In this document: one piece after another, positions 1 through 6,336 of the stretch | Position numbering within the stretch: the stretch's first letter is position 1 | Layout: the number at the start of each line of letters is the position of its first letter | Assembly: GCA_003229095.1 (NCBI GenBank) | Contig: QIHS01000351.1 | Location: 1-8,846 of the forward strand | Length of the DNA: 8,846 nt | Reading direction: 5' to 3' | Source of the DNA: Woeseia sp. | GTDB lineage: Bacteria > Pseudomonadota > Gammaproteobacteria > Steroidobacterales > Woeseiaceae | Notes under the pieces: model-generated | What the model saw: the letters and a program-made list of their open reading frames with translations, nothing else | The model's database searches: none | Told to the model about the DNA's origin: nothing | Program-made: the position numbers and the translations under genes

Positions 1-71
1 GAATCATCAGACTTACACTTGTCACCACTACCTGCCACAAACAACATTTCTTCCCTGTTTAGTTCTCGCAT
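1..71 (-). CDS. Partial precursor of a double-glycine-leader peptide (bacteriocin-like), runs off left edge
   Basis: Only 23 full codons and part of a 24th are visible. The protein begins MRELNREEMLFVAGSG and continues DKCKSDD. The leader matches the double-glycine type recognised by C39 peptidase/ABC exporters: L4 (-12), N5 (-11), E8 (-8), M9 (-7), V12 (-4), G14 (-2) and S15 (-1), which puts cleavage after VAGS or nearby. A strong Shine-Dalgarno (GGAGGT on the minus strand, 84-79) lies 7 nt before the ATG at 71-69, which fixes the start. A Cys follows the leader soon after, as in many class II bacteriocins and microcins. The mature part lies outside the window, so its class cannot be told, and no exporter or immunity gene is visible here. 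It could also be another C39-processed peptide. The leader pattern is read directly; the role is inferred. Confidence 0.65.
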   Translation of the reverse strand, partial: MRELNREEMLFVAGSGDKCKSDD

Positions 72-78
72 GTCATCA

Positions 79-84
79 ACCTCC
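79..84 (-). promoter_or_regulatory. Strong ribosome binding site of the double-glycine-leader peptide gene
   Basis: The minus strand reads GGAGGT here, 7 nt upstream of the ATG at 71-69. It is the main support for treating the short edge ORF as a real gene. Confidence 0.65.
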
Positions 85-340
85 ATGTTGATTTGTTGTG
101 TTTGGCGATTGCATCGTGCAAACCGCCTTGATTTCGCTTATTGCGAGTTTTGACAATAATTCAAAAAACGGCGCCAGGTCGCCTGAGAAAAAGGGCAAAA
201 CACCTGGAAACAGATAATTCCGATCTTCATCAGCACCACAATCGCAAGCCTGTGATCCACCGCACAGTTAGTTCCGGACCTGCAAATTACCCTTCAGCAT
301 TGACCTATCTATACCTGTGTGAGCAATCTGGAGCATCACC
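85..340. other. Divergent intergenic region between the peptide gene and the outer-membrane protein gene
   Basis: This stretch must hold promoters for the leftward peptide gene and the rightward barrel gene. I see no convincing gene in it. A 67-codon frame at 141-344 lacks a ribosome binding site and any family resemblance. Weak promoter-like elements exist: for the leftward gene, TTGAAT (minus strand, 164-159) and AATAAG (142-137) separated by 16 nt; for the rightward gene, TTGACC at 300-305 and TATACC at 310-315, which are not properly spaced with each other. None is strong enough to call alone. The barrel gene has its own GGAG at 330-333. Confidence 0.4.
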
Positions 341-1012
341 ATGAGATTTTCGCGTATCAAGGCCGTATTACTGCTGAGCGCGTTAGCAATAACCGGCAGC
401 GCATCGGCAAACGATAATTTTTGGGTTGGCGTCAAAGCCGGCACACTCGGTTACGGTGCCGAAGTTACCTGGCGTCCTATTCGATGGCTTGACGTTCGAG
501 CAGGCGGCAACTTTCTGGATTACGACGATAGTGGCTCACAGGCCGGCATCAACTACGATGCGACACTTGCGTTGAACACCTACTACCTGACCGGCAACTT
601 TCGATTTCCGCTGAGCCCGTTTCGCATGACGGTCGGTGCATTTGCCAACAACAATGAACTTCAGTTGGCGAGCCTGGACGCCGGGTCAATTCTGGTCGGA
701 GACAACCCCACTCCATACACTGCTGCTGATGTGGGCACGATCAGAAGTGTCGCTAGCTTCGAGAGTGTGGCTCCCTATCTGGGCGCCGGATTCGATTTTC
801 GCGTCCTGGACCGTCTTGGCCTGTCACTTGATTTTGGCGTTCTCTGGCAGGGTAATCCAACCATCACGATTACGTCAGATGGCTTGCTGGGCGCAGCAGA
901 CAATGCCGGATTTCTCGCGGACCTCGAAGATGAACGTCAGCAACTTTTCGACGAGATTAGCGACCTTAGAGCCTATCCCGTTGTCAGTATCGGGCTCAGC
1001 TTTAACTTCTGA
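341..1012 (+). CDS. Small outer-membrane beta-barrel protein, unknown role
   Basis: The 223-aa product begins with a Sec signal peptide (MRFSRIKAVLLLSALAITGSASA) with a cleavage site of the ASA/ND type at about residue 23. The rest alternates aromatic, hydrophobic and polar residues in short amphipathic strands, for example FWVGVKAG, GAEVTWRPI, LDVRAGGNF and YYLTGNFRF. It ends SIGLSFNF, the terminal-Phe signature that the BAM complex recognises. Size and pattern fit an 8-to-10-stranded barrel of the OmpA/OmpW-like size class. A charged stretch near residues 190-210 (DLEDERQQLFDEISDLRA) is probably a loop. The start is supported by GGAG at 330-333, 7 nt upstream. The gene stands alone and converges with the MFS gene. 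Barrel and export are well supported, but the substrate or function is not recognisable. Confidence 0.85.
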   Translation: MRFSRIKAVLLLSALAITGSASANDNFWVGVKAGTLGYGAEVTWRPIRWLDVRAGGNFLDYDDSGSQAGINYDATLALNTYYLTGNFRFPLSPFRMTVGAFANNNELQLASLDAGSILVGDNPTPYTAADVGTIRSVASFESVAPYLGAGFDFRVLDRLGLSLDFGVLWQGNPTITITSDGLLGAADNAGFLADLEDERQQLFDEISDLRAYPVVSIGLSFNF

Positions 1013-1059
1013 ATCTTGACACGCAAAAATGGCCGGCACTTGAAATGTTCCGACCTTTC

Positions 1060-2241
1060 TTATTGAATCCTACCGACCAACGGATCTCGTCGAACTCGGA
1101 ACAGCCCGATCAGAATTAGTGCCAGCATCGGTAGCGGCACAACGATGAGCGTGAACCATCCGTAAACGTGAATAATCATTCCGGCCATTAGTGATGCCAG
1201 CGCAGCCACACCAAAAATACTGAATTCGGTGACGGCCTGTGCCCGGAACCGCTCTGAAATCGCATAGGTTCTGGTCACCATCGCGGTGCCGCCGACGTAA
1301 AGAAAATTCCAGCCAACACCGAGCAGTATCAGCGCATACCAATAGTGAATATAGGATTGCCCCTGCAGCCCAACGATGCACGCGCCGATCAATGCTACCG
1401 CACCCGTCGCCATTAAGCGCGTGACACCGATTCGTTCAATAACCAGTCCTGCTATCAATGACGGCACATACATGGCAAGCACGTGACTTTGTATCACCCG
1501 TGACGTTTCCTGCAATGAAAATCCGTCATGTACGTGCATACTTAATGGCGTTGCGGTCATGACAAATGTCATCACGCCGTAGGCCACTGCCCCACCCAGT
1601 ACGGCAACTTTAAACACTGGCTGGGCAATAATTTCCCGCAGTGAGCGTTGCGGCTGATGCTCAGCGCCAGCTTCTTCGCCTCGCATTGAGCCCAGGAACA
1701 GGAACAACCCACTTTGTAAAACGTAAAACATGGAGAGCATCAAAAAGGTGCCAAGATACTGTACTTCCGCTACGGCAAACTGGCCGAACAGGATGAGTTC
1801 AGGACCGACCAGTGCACCACCGATGGCGCCGAAAAGAACGAATGAGATCGCTCGCGGCGAAAAGCGTGCATCCACACTTTCGGCCGCCGCGTAGCGATAT
1901 TGCTGCGTAAATGCCAGGTTGATGCCAAAAGTCGCGCCTGCCGCGATGAAGATGCCGAAGCTCTGCAGATAGAGCGCGAGACAGGCAAGAAGGCAGGCCA
2001 GGAATGCGCTAAGTGAGGACAGCGCAAAACCAAACTTTCGTCCGATACGCCGCATCAGCACCGTTGCAGGTATGGTCGATGCTGCAATACAGAGAACCAT
2101 GATGGAAACAGGCAAAGTTGCGAGAGTCGGATCGCTCGCAAGTCCGGAACCGATGATGCCGCCGAGCGTCGTCACAACAATCGCACCAGTAGCAGAAATT
2201 AGCTGGCACAGGGTTAGAATAATGATATTGCGAATCGGCAT
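1060..2241 (-). CDS. Major facilitator superfamily (MFS) transporter
   Basis: This 393-aa inner-membrane protein has about 12 hydrophobic helices in two halves, the usual MFS length and layout. The loop between helices 2 and 3 carries LMRRIGRKFGF, a version of the MFS motif A (GxxxDRxGRR-like) that normally has an Asp where this protein has Arg. A hydrophilic central loop (MRGEEAGAEHQPQRS, near residues 184-198) separates the halves. Late segments such as GVGWNFLYVGGTAMVTRTY and a helix ending in FRVRRD are typical of drug or metabolite exporters, but nothing fixes the substrate. The start ATG is at 2241-2239, with no obvious strong Shine-Dalgarno. The gene is transcribed away from arfB, with 89 bp between the two starts, and converges on the barrel gene. 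Confidence 0.85.
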   Translation of the reverse strand: MPIRNIIILTLCQLISATGAIVVTTLGGIIGSGLASDPTLATLPVSIMVLCIAASTIPATVLMRRIGRKFGFALSSLSAFLACLLACLALYLQSFGIFIAAGATFGINLAFTQQYRYAAAESVDARFSPRAISFVLFGAIGGALVGPELILFGQFAVAEVQYLGTFLMLSMFYVLQSGLFLFLGSMRGEEAGAEHQPQRSLREIIAQPVFKVAVLGGAVAYGVMTFVMTATPLSMHVHDGFSLQETSRVIQSHVLAMYVPSLIAGLVIERIGVTRLMATGAVALIGACIVGLQGQSYIHYWYALILLGVGWNFLYVGGTAMVTRTYAISERFRAQAVTEFSIFGVAALASLMAGMIIHVYGWFTLIVVPLPMLALILIGLFRVRRDPLVGRIQ

Positions 2242-2330
2242 GTTGGCTCTGCAAATCAGCAGCGGTCAGCAAAGGAGCGCATTCTCACATATTCTTGTCG
2301 ATGCGTACGATTTCTCTCTCAGGCAAATCC

Positions 2331-2747
2331 ATGCTGCAAATTGACGAACATATTGTGATCCCCGACTCGGAAATTGAGTTGGCTGCGATCCGTGCCCGGG
2401 GGCCAGGAGGGCAAAACGTCAACAAGGTATCCAGCGCAATTCACTTGCGATTCGATATTCAATTGTCGAGTGTGTTGCCCGATGATGTGAAAGAGCGCCT
2501 GTTGAAAATGCGGGATCACCGCATCAGCAAGAACGGCATCGTTAATATCAAAGCGCAGCGTTCCCGCAGTCAGGACAAAAATCGCAGTGATGCATTGCAA
2601 CGGTTTAGCGATCTTCTGAAAAAAGCGTTGGTTGAACCCGCGCGACGAAAAAAAACCAGGCCAAGTCGGAAAGCGAAAGAAAAACGCCTGGCGGACAAGG
2701 CGCACCGTTCCAGGGTAAAAAATACGCGGGGAAAAATCGCTGACTGA
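2331..2747 (+). CDS. arfB: Alternative ribosome-rescue factor B (peptidyl-tRNA hydrolase ArfB/YaeJ)
   Basis: ArfB enters stalled ribosomes that lack a stop codon and hydrolyses the peptidyl-tRNA. The 138-aa product has the RF1/RF2-type catalytic loop with GGQ at residues 26-28 (ARGPGGQNVNK), followed by the family stretch SSAIHLRFDI and the positively charged C-terminal tail (about 110-138, rich in Lys and Arg) that inserts into the empty mRNA channel. Length and layout match E. coli ArfB (140 aa). I chose ATG 2331 because its N-terminus (MLQIDEHIVIPDSEIE) aligns with the E. coli start; a TTG at 2295 and an ATG at 2301 would add about 10-12 residues without family support. It is monocistronic and divergent from the MFS gene. 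Whether the cell also has tmRNA or ArfA cannot be judged here. Confidence 0.95.
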   Translation: MLQIDEHIVIPDSEIELAAIRARGPGGQNVNKVSSAIHLRFDIQLSSVLPDDVKERLLKMRDHRISKNGIVNIKAQRSRSQDKNRSDALQRFSDLLKKALVEPARRKKTRPSRKAKEKRLADKAHRSRVKNTRGKIAD

Positions 2748-2987
2748 TTGAATTTGAGGTTAGTGACACTCAAGCTGGTCGTTCGTCCAAACCTGTTGAA
2801 CAATACCCACAAGGTCATTTCGACATTGGCCGGGAGCACAGCCATTCAGGATAACTGATCTATCACGCGAATCGACCGCTCACGATCGCTGATCTCAAGC
2901 AGGTCTGTCAATGCGAACTCACCGCAGGGGATAGTCATCGGTTGAGTGAGGCAGGAGACTGAGCCAGGCGGTCGAGGAATTGCATAT

Positions 2988-3179
2988 TCATGCCGGCTCG
3001 AAAATCTCCTCTATCGTCTGACCAAACAAACGCGATATTTTGAATGCCAATGGCAACGCCGGATCGTACTTGCCATTCTCGATTGCGTTGACTGTCTGCC
3101 GCGACACTTCCAGGCGAGCTGCCAGCACAGCCTGTGACCATTTTCGTTCGGCACGGAGCACACGCAGCCGGTTTTTCAT
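2988..3179 (-). CDS. Small XRE-family helix-turn-helix regulator
   Basis: This 63-aa protein is almost entirely an HTH_3/Cro-CI-type domain. KWSQAVLAARLEVSRQTV gives helices 2 and 3, with the recognition helix near SRQTVNAIEN, followed by the family stretch YDPALPLAFKISRLF and the usual ending EEIFEP. Such stand-alone 60-70-aa regulators usually bind DNA as dimers and often sit beside a membrane protein gene. Its ATG (3179-3177) overlaps the TGA of the upstream membrane protein gene as ATGA at 3176-3179, so the two are translationally coupled. It probably autoregulates the promoter at 3653-3681. The fold is certain; target and signal are inferred. Confidence 0.92.
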   Translation of the reverse strand: MKNRLRVLRAERKWSQAVLAARLEVSRQTVNAIENGKYDPALPLAFKISRLFGQTIEEIFEPA

Positions 3180-3628
3180 CGATACCTTCCCATGCTGTAG
3201 ATCTGTCCGGCAACCCAGCCCAGCATCATGACCATCAGCAAATCATTACTATCCACTGGGGGCGCGCCAGCGTGCTCAAACAGCGAGTAACCCATCGCAA
3301 AAATAACGCTGCATCCGAAGCCAATCGCCAGTCCTTCAAGCTGTATTCTTCGCATGAGTTCGTCCGCCATGCGCAAGAACCGCAAGAAGCCAAGCAATGC
3401 AAACACCGCAAAAATATTCGGCGCTGCAGCCAGCATCCAGGCCACTTGCTGCGACAGGCCATGATCCGACACAAGCACCGTGGTAATGCCGACAAAACTT
3501 ACGGCCCAGGCGAACAGCCAGGCGGCACATCGATACTGATTTTGGCGGTCAACTGCGGTCCCGGAGCAACTGAGTAACATCTGGCGCCAGCTTCTGCGTT
3601 CACTATCATTGCTATAAACATCGTTCAT
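3176..3628 (-). CDS. Four-helix inner-membrane protein paired with an XRE regulator
   Basis: This is a 150-aa membrane protein with a soluble N-terminus (residues 1-33) and four predicted helices near 34-54, 61-85, 97-115 and 129-146. The loop after helix 2 holds the charged stretch RMADELMRRIQLEGLAIGF, reminiscent of a conserved motif (DELxRRIxLEALA) I recall from small membrane proteins encoded next to short XRE regulators. I chose ATG 3628 because AGGAGG lies 9 nt upstream on the minus strand; a TTG at 3649 would lie upstream of that site. It is the first gene of the operon and its stop overlaps the regulator's start by 4 nt. Function is unknown. A sensor or regulator-sequestering role is only a hypothesis from the pairing. 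Confidence 0.82.
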   Translation of the reverse strand: MNDVYSNDSERRSWRQMLLSCSGTAVDRQNQYRCAAWLFAWAVSFVGITTVLVSDHGLSQQVAWMLAAAPNIFAVFALLGFLRFLRMADELMRRIQLEGLAIGFGCSVIFAMGYSLFEHAGAPPVDSNDLLMVMMLGWVAGQIYSMGRYR

Positions 3629-3652
3629 TTTTCTGTACCTCCTGTTCAATTT

Positions 3653-3681
3653 GTAATATGGCCTCTTTTACCTTTTGTCAA
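3653..3681 (-). promoter_or_regulatory. Sigma70-type promoter of the membrane protein-XRE operon
   Basis: The minus strand reads TTGACA (3681-3676, perfect -35 consensus), then exactly 17 nt, then TATTAC (3658-3653, 4 of 6 -10 matches). Transcription would start near 3645, only about 17-20 nt before the ATG at 3628, so the 5' leader holds little beyond the AGGAGG ribosome binding site. CTTTTAC (3665-3671), CTTTAC (3687-3692) and CTTTATTAC (3692-3700) on the plus strand flank or overlap the -35 and could be regulator half-sites. No binding data are implied. Confidence 0.7.
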
Positions 3682-3804
3682 GTTTGCTTTACTTTATTAC
3701 AAAACATGCAGATGCAGACCCTTTCCCTACCCTCTGGTATCGTCGGCCTGAATAGACATTCGCTGCTTGCCAAAGTCTGCCTTGACGGGCAATCGAGGAA
3801 AACA

Positions 3805-4644
3805 ATGAAACCAGGCCGGTTTATCGCGTCACTGCTCACGCTCACTTTTTCATTCACTTGCTTCGCGCAAACGCCGGGGGCCCGACTGGGCGAACTAAGT
3901 TGGGTCGAAGCAGAGCGGCGCATCGCGAGCGCGCCAATTGTCATCATCCCTTTCGGTGCTGGCGCCAAAGAGCACGGGCCACACCTGCCAATGAACGCAG
4001 ACCGGGTCGTAATGGAGCACTTGCTGAATGCGGCAGTTGAGTCCGTAGACGTGATCGTAGCGCCGCCCATTCTGCATGGGTGGTTCCCGGCGTTCCGGGA
4101 CTTTCCGGGCACCGAGGTTGCTGACCCAGCTGTATTCCAGGCCTATGTTCAGGAGGTTGCATTGTCGCTGGTGCGGCAGCGCGCCAAACGCATTGTTTTC
4201 CTGAATACCGGCATATCCAAAGCAACCGGGTTGCCTATTTCAATTGCAGCGAGAGAAATTCGCGTGGAAACCGGGACACCCACCATAGTAATTTCATGGG
4301 ACGACCTCGATACAGAAGAAATTTCGGCACTCGCAGATCAGCGAGCGGGCGGCCACGGCGGTGAAATCGAGACTTCAATCAATCTCTATTTGCAGCCCGA
4401 GCTGGTCAATATGGCACTGGCCGTACAGGATTATGGCGAAAGAGCAACCAAGGATTACGGCGGTTATCAGCCGGGTCGGCTCACCCGGGATGCGACTGAC
4501 CCGAGTTACACAGCCAGCGGCATCTACGGCGATGCAACACTTGCGACACCGGAAAAAGGCCGGCGGGCAATCGAGATCCTGACGCATGAGTGGCTCAAGG
4601 CGCTGGAGGGATTTGCACAAGTTCCGTTGCAGCGAGAAGAATAG
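3805..4644 (+). CDS. Exported creatininase-family amidohydrolase, divergent metal site
   Basis: The 279-aa protein has a signal peptide (residues 1-21, MKPGRFIASLLTLTFSFTCFA). The creatininase fold is seen in FGAGAKEHGPHLPMNADRV (50-68), ISWDD (163-167, carrying the Trp equivalent of creatininase W154) and GGHGGEIETS (182-191, equivalent to the catalytic His178 region). By my alignment with Pseudomonas creatininase, His36 and Asp45 are kept as H57 and D66, but the usual EQHG reads KEHG. The NGHYEN/NGHGGN segment that supplies His120 and Glu122 is replaced by FLNTGISKATG (132-142), so two metal ligands appear missing. ATG 3805 is preferred because GAGGA (3795-3799) precedes it and it starts the signal peptide; an ATG at 3658 would give an unlikely 49-residue extension. 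It probably forms an operon with the M20 gene 61 bp downstream. Substrate is unknown. Confidence 0.85.
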   Translation: MKPGRFIASLLTLTFSFTCFAQTPGARLGELSWVEAERRIASAPIVIIPFGAGAKEHGPHLPMNADRVVMEHLLNAAVESVDVIVAPPILHGWFPAFRDFPGTEVADPAVFQAYVQEVALSLVRQRAKRIVFLNTGISKATGLPISIAAREIRVETGTPTIVISWDDLDTEEISALADQRAGGHGGEIETSINLYLQPELVNMALAVQDYGERATKDYGGYQPGRLTRDATDPSYTASGIYGDATLATPEKGRRAIEILTHEWLKALEGFAQVPLQREE

Positions 4645-4705
4645 TTTCTACCTGAGCAATATCTGTAGAATCTCTGCAACACCTCTGCCTGACCTTGGAG
4701 CTCGA

Positions 4706-6013
4706 ATGAAACTCTTCGAAATCGTAACAGCTATCCTTCTGATCAGTGTTTCCGTTATTGGATTTGCTCAGGATGCCAAAGACGGGCTCGACGATGCATT
4801 TGATGCCATCGAACCGCGCGTAATCGAGTGGCGTCGGGATTTTCACGAAAACCCCGAGCTTTCCAACCGGGAGTTTCGAACTGCGGGAAAAGTCGCAGAC
4901 CACCTACGCAGCCTCAACATTGATGCAGTTCGGACAGGCGTCGCCCACACAGGCGTCGTTGGCACGCTGGTCGGCGGAAAGCCCGGCCCGGTCATTGCTC
5001 TCAGGGCCGACATGGACGGCCTGCCCGTTCTGGAACAAACCGGCGTGGCATTTGCCTCTAAAGCGCGCGGCGAATTCAACGGCCAGGATGTACCTGTCAT
5101 GCACGCCTGTGGCCATGACACACACATCGCCATGCTGATGGGCGCTGCCGAAGTGCTGGCAAACAATCGCGAGCAACTGGCTGGCACGGTGATATTCATC
5201 TTCCAGCCTGCTGAGGAAGGCCCGCCAGCGGGAGAGAACGGCGGCGCCAGCATGATGATCCAGGAAGGCGTGCTGGACGGACCCAACCCGCCCGAGGCTA
5301 TTATCGGACTGCATGCGTGGCCGGGAAATGTCGGCACTCTGCTGTTCCGATCCGGTAGTTTTATGGCCGCGGCTGACGGCCTGCAGATCACTGTCGTCGG
5401 GCGTCAGACACATGGGTCGTCGCCATGGCTTGGCGTTGATCCGATCTATGTTGCGGGGCAAATCACCACGGCGATACAGGGGATTCCCGCAAGACACCTG
5501 GACATTACCAAAGGGCCTGCGGTTATCACGATAGGCAGTATCCACGGTGGTGTGCGCGGAAATATCATTCCCCAAGAGGTGAAAATGCTGGGCACGATTC
5601 GTACCTTCGATGTAGGCGTTCGGGAAGAGTTACACGCCAAACTGCGAAAAACCGTCGTCGCCATTGCCGAAGCTAACGGTGCAACAGCAACGGTCACAAT
5701 CGAAGGAAATGTGCCGGTCACCGGCAATCATCCGGACTTGCTACGGAGAATGATGCCAACGCTCAACTGGGCGGCCGGTAGTGAAAACGTCAATGAAGGC
5801 CGACTGATTACGGGTGCTGAGGATTTCTCCTTTTTCCAGGAAAGAATTCCCGGGCTCTACCTGATGCTGGGCATCAACGATCCGGCGACCCCATTGTCGG
5901 AACGACCGTCCAACCACTCGCCGATGTTCATCGCAGACGAGCGCGCGCTGATTGTCGGCGTGCGTATGCTGGTGGGTTTCGCGATGGATTACGCAGAAGC
6001 CAGCCAGGACTGA
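4706..6013 (+). CDS. Exported M20-family metal-dependent amidohydrolase (N-acyl amino acid hydrolase type)
   Basis: The 435-aa product carries a signal peptide (residues 1-21, ending IGFAQ) and a full M20D-type dinuclear metallohydrolase: WRRDFHENPELS near 42-53, ALRADMDGLPV near 98-108, the ligand motif HACGHDTH near 133-140, FQPAEEGPP near 166-174 with the catalytic and metal Glu pair, GLHAWP near 201-206, the dimerisation domain with QTHGSSPWLG near 234-243, and GAEDFSFF plus NHSPMF near the C-terminus. Relatives cleave N-acyl bonds of amino acids such as hippurate, N-acetyl or indoleacetyl conjugates. All expected metal ligands are present, so it should be active, probably in the periplasm. 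ATG 4706 is set by GGAG (4697-4700) and the signal peptide; the frame is open further upstream but overlaps the preceding gene. The exact acyl substrate cannot be read from sequence. Confidence 0.92.
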   Translation: MKLFEIVTAILLISVSVIGFAQDAKDGLDDAFDAIEPRVIEWRRDFHENPELSNREFRTAGKVADHLRSLNIDAVRTGVAHTGVVGTLVGGKPGPVIALRADMDGLPVLEQTGVAFASKARGEFNGQDVPVMHACGHDTHIAMLMGAAEVLANNREQLAGTVIFIFQPAEEGPPAGENGGASMMIQEGVLDGPNPPEAIIGLHAWPGNVGTLLFRSGSFMAAADGLQITVVGRQTHGSSPWLGVDPIYVAGQITTAIQGIPARHLDITKGPAVITIGSIHGGVRGNIIPQEVKMLGTIRTFDVGVREELHAKLRKTVVAIAEANGATATVTIEGNVPVTGNHPDLLRRMMPTLNWAAGSENVNEGRLITGAEDFSFFQERIPGLYLMLGINDPATPLSERPSNHSPMFIADERALIVGVRMLVGFAMDYAEASQD

Positions 6014-6020
6014 CCACCAA

Positions 6021-6034
6021 CCGGAATGCTCCGG
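6021..6034 (+). terminator. Weak hairpin after the M20 gene
   Basis: CCGGA (6021-6025) and TCCGG (6030-6034) form a perfect 5-bp stem with a 4-nt loop, 8 nt after the stop codon. No U-tract follows, so it is at best a weak or processing-type 3' end. Confidence 0.25.
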
Positions 6035-6061
6035 GTCGCTTGACATAATCAGCCCTCTGCA

Positions 6062-6068
6062 GGTCGAT
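6062..6068 (+). promoter_or_regulatory. Isolated outlying TGTCGAT-like site
   Basis: GGTCGAT at 6062-6068 matches the fic-upstream heptamer at 6 of 7 positions. It stands 57 bp before the next site and is outside the 10-bp register, so it may be chance. Confidence 0.25.
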
Positions 6069-6118
6069 TTGCACCTTGGATAATCGGTAATTCGTTGTTT
6101 TATAAGTGATTTACCTAC

Positions 6119-6316
6119 TGTCGAGCTAACATCGACAGTCCGGACCTGAATCACAGTTCTGTTCACGTGATCGACATATACTCGCGACTTGTCGATAATT
6201 CTCCGTAAAATCGACATATGCAGTCGATCTGTCGATCGAATCGACACAAGCACTCAATATGTCGATCAAACATCATTTTATCGACTTACCACGGAATCCT
6301 GTCGATTGCATCGACA
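6119..6316. repeat. Phased array of TGTCGAT/ATCGACA heptamers upstream of fic (candidate operator)
   Basis: The core heptamer TGTCGAT occurs in both orientations. Forward copies start at 6190, 6230, 6260 and 6300; reverse copies (ATCGACA) start at 6170, 6210, 6240, 6280 (last base T) and 6310. These nine are in exact 10-bp register, strictly alternate in orientation, and repeat with a 70-bp period (steps 20, 20, 20, 10, twice). Spacers are not conserved between the two periods. Two pairs form perfect 17-bp palindromes with 3-nt centres: 6230-6246 and 6300-6316. A further pair, TGTCGAG at 6119 and ATCGACA at 6131, forms a wider inverted repeat out of register; AGTCGAT at 6222 and TGTTCAC at 6160 are degenerate or extra. 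I see one other exact heptamer in the window (2296), about the chance expectation. Arrangement suggests cooperative binding on one helix face; the binding protein is unknown. Confidence 0.85.
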
Positions 6317-6321
6317 TGTTC

Positions 6322-6327
6322 GAGGAG
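6322..6327 (+). promoter_or_regulatory. Ribosome binding site that sets the fic start
   Basis: GAGGAG lies 9 nt before the in-frame GTG at 6337. The in-frame ATGs at 6259 and 6316 have no comparable site. The last 17-bp palindrome of the upstream array ends 5 nt before it. Confidence 0.6.
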
Positions 6328-6336
6328 CGCGTCCAA

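Noticed and set aside
141..344. 67-codon plus-strand frame upstream of the barrel gene
   Set aside because: No ribosome binding site, basic low-complexity-like composition, no family resemblance, and it overlaps the start of the well-supported barrel gene.
2296..2302. Single TGTCGAT heptamer between the MFS gene and arfB
   Set aside because: One exact copy outside the array is about the number expected by chance in a window of this size, and it has no partner site.
2752..2790. Possible terminator hairpin after arfB (TTGAG ... CTCAA)
   Set aside because: The stem is only 5 bp with a 10-nt loop and no T-tract.
2846..2938. 30-codon minus-strand frame downstream of the XRE gene
   Set aside because: It has no ribosome binding site and no recognisable motif. 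It could be a gene remnant, but I cannot support that.
3658..3804. 49-residue extension of the creatininase-family protein from ATG 3658
   Set aside because: It would bury the signal peptide and overlap the opposing promoter; ATG 3805 has GAGGA and starts the signal peptide.
6259..6336. N-terminal extension of Fic from ATG 6259 or ATG 6316
   Set aside because: Neither ATG has a Shine-Dalgarno, the residues encode the heptamer array, and the SoFic-like N-terminus fits GTG 6337.
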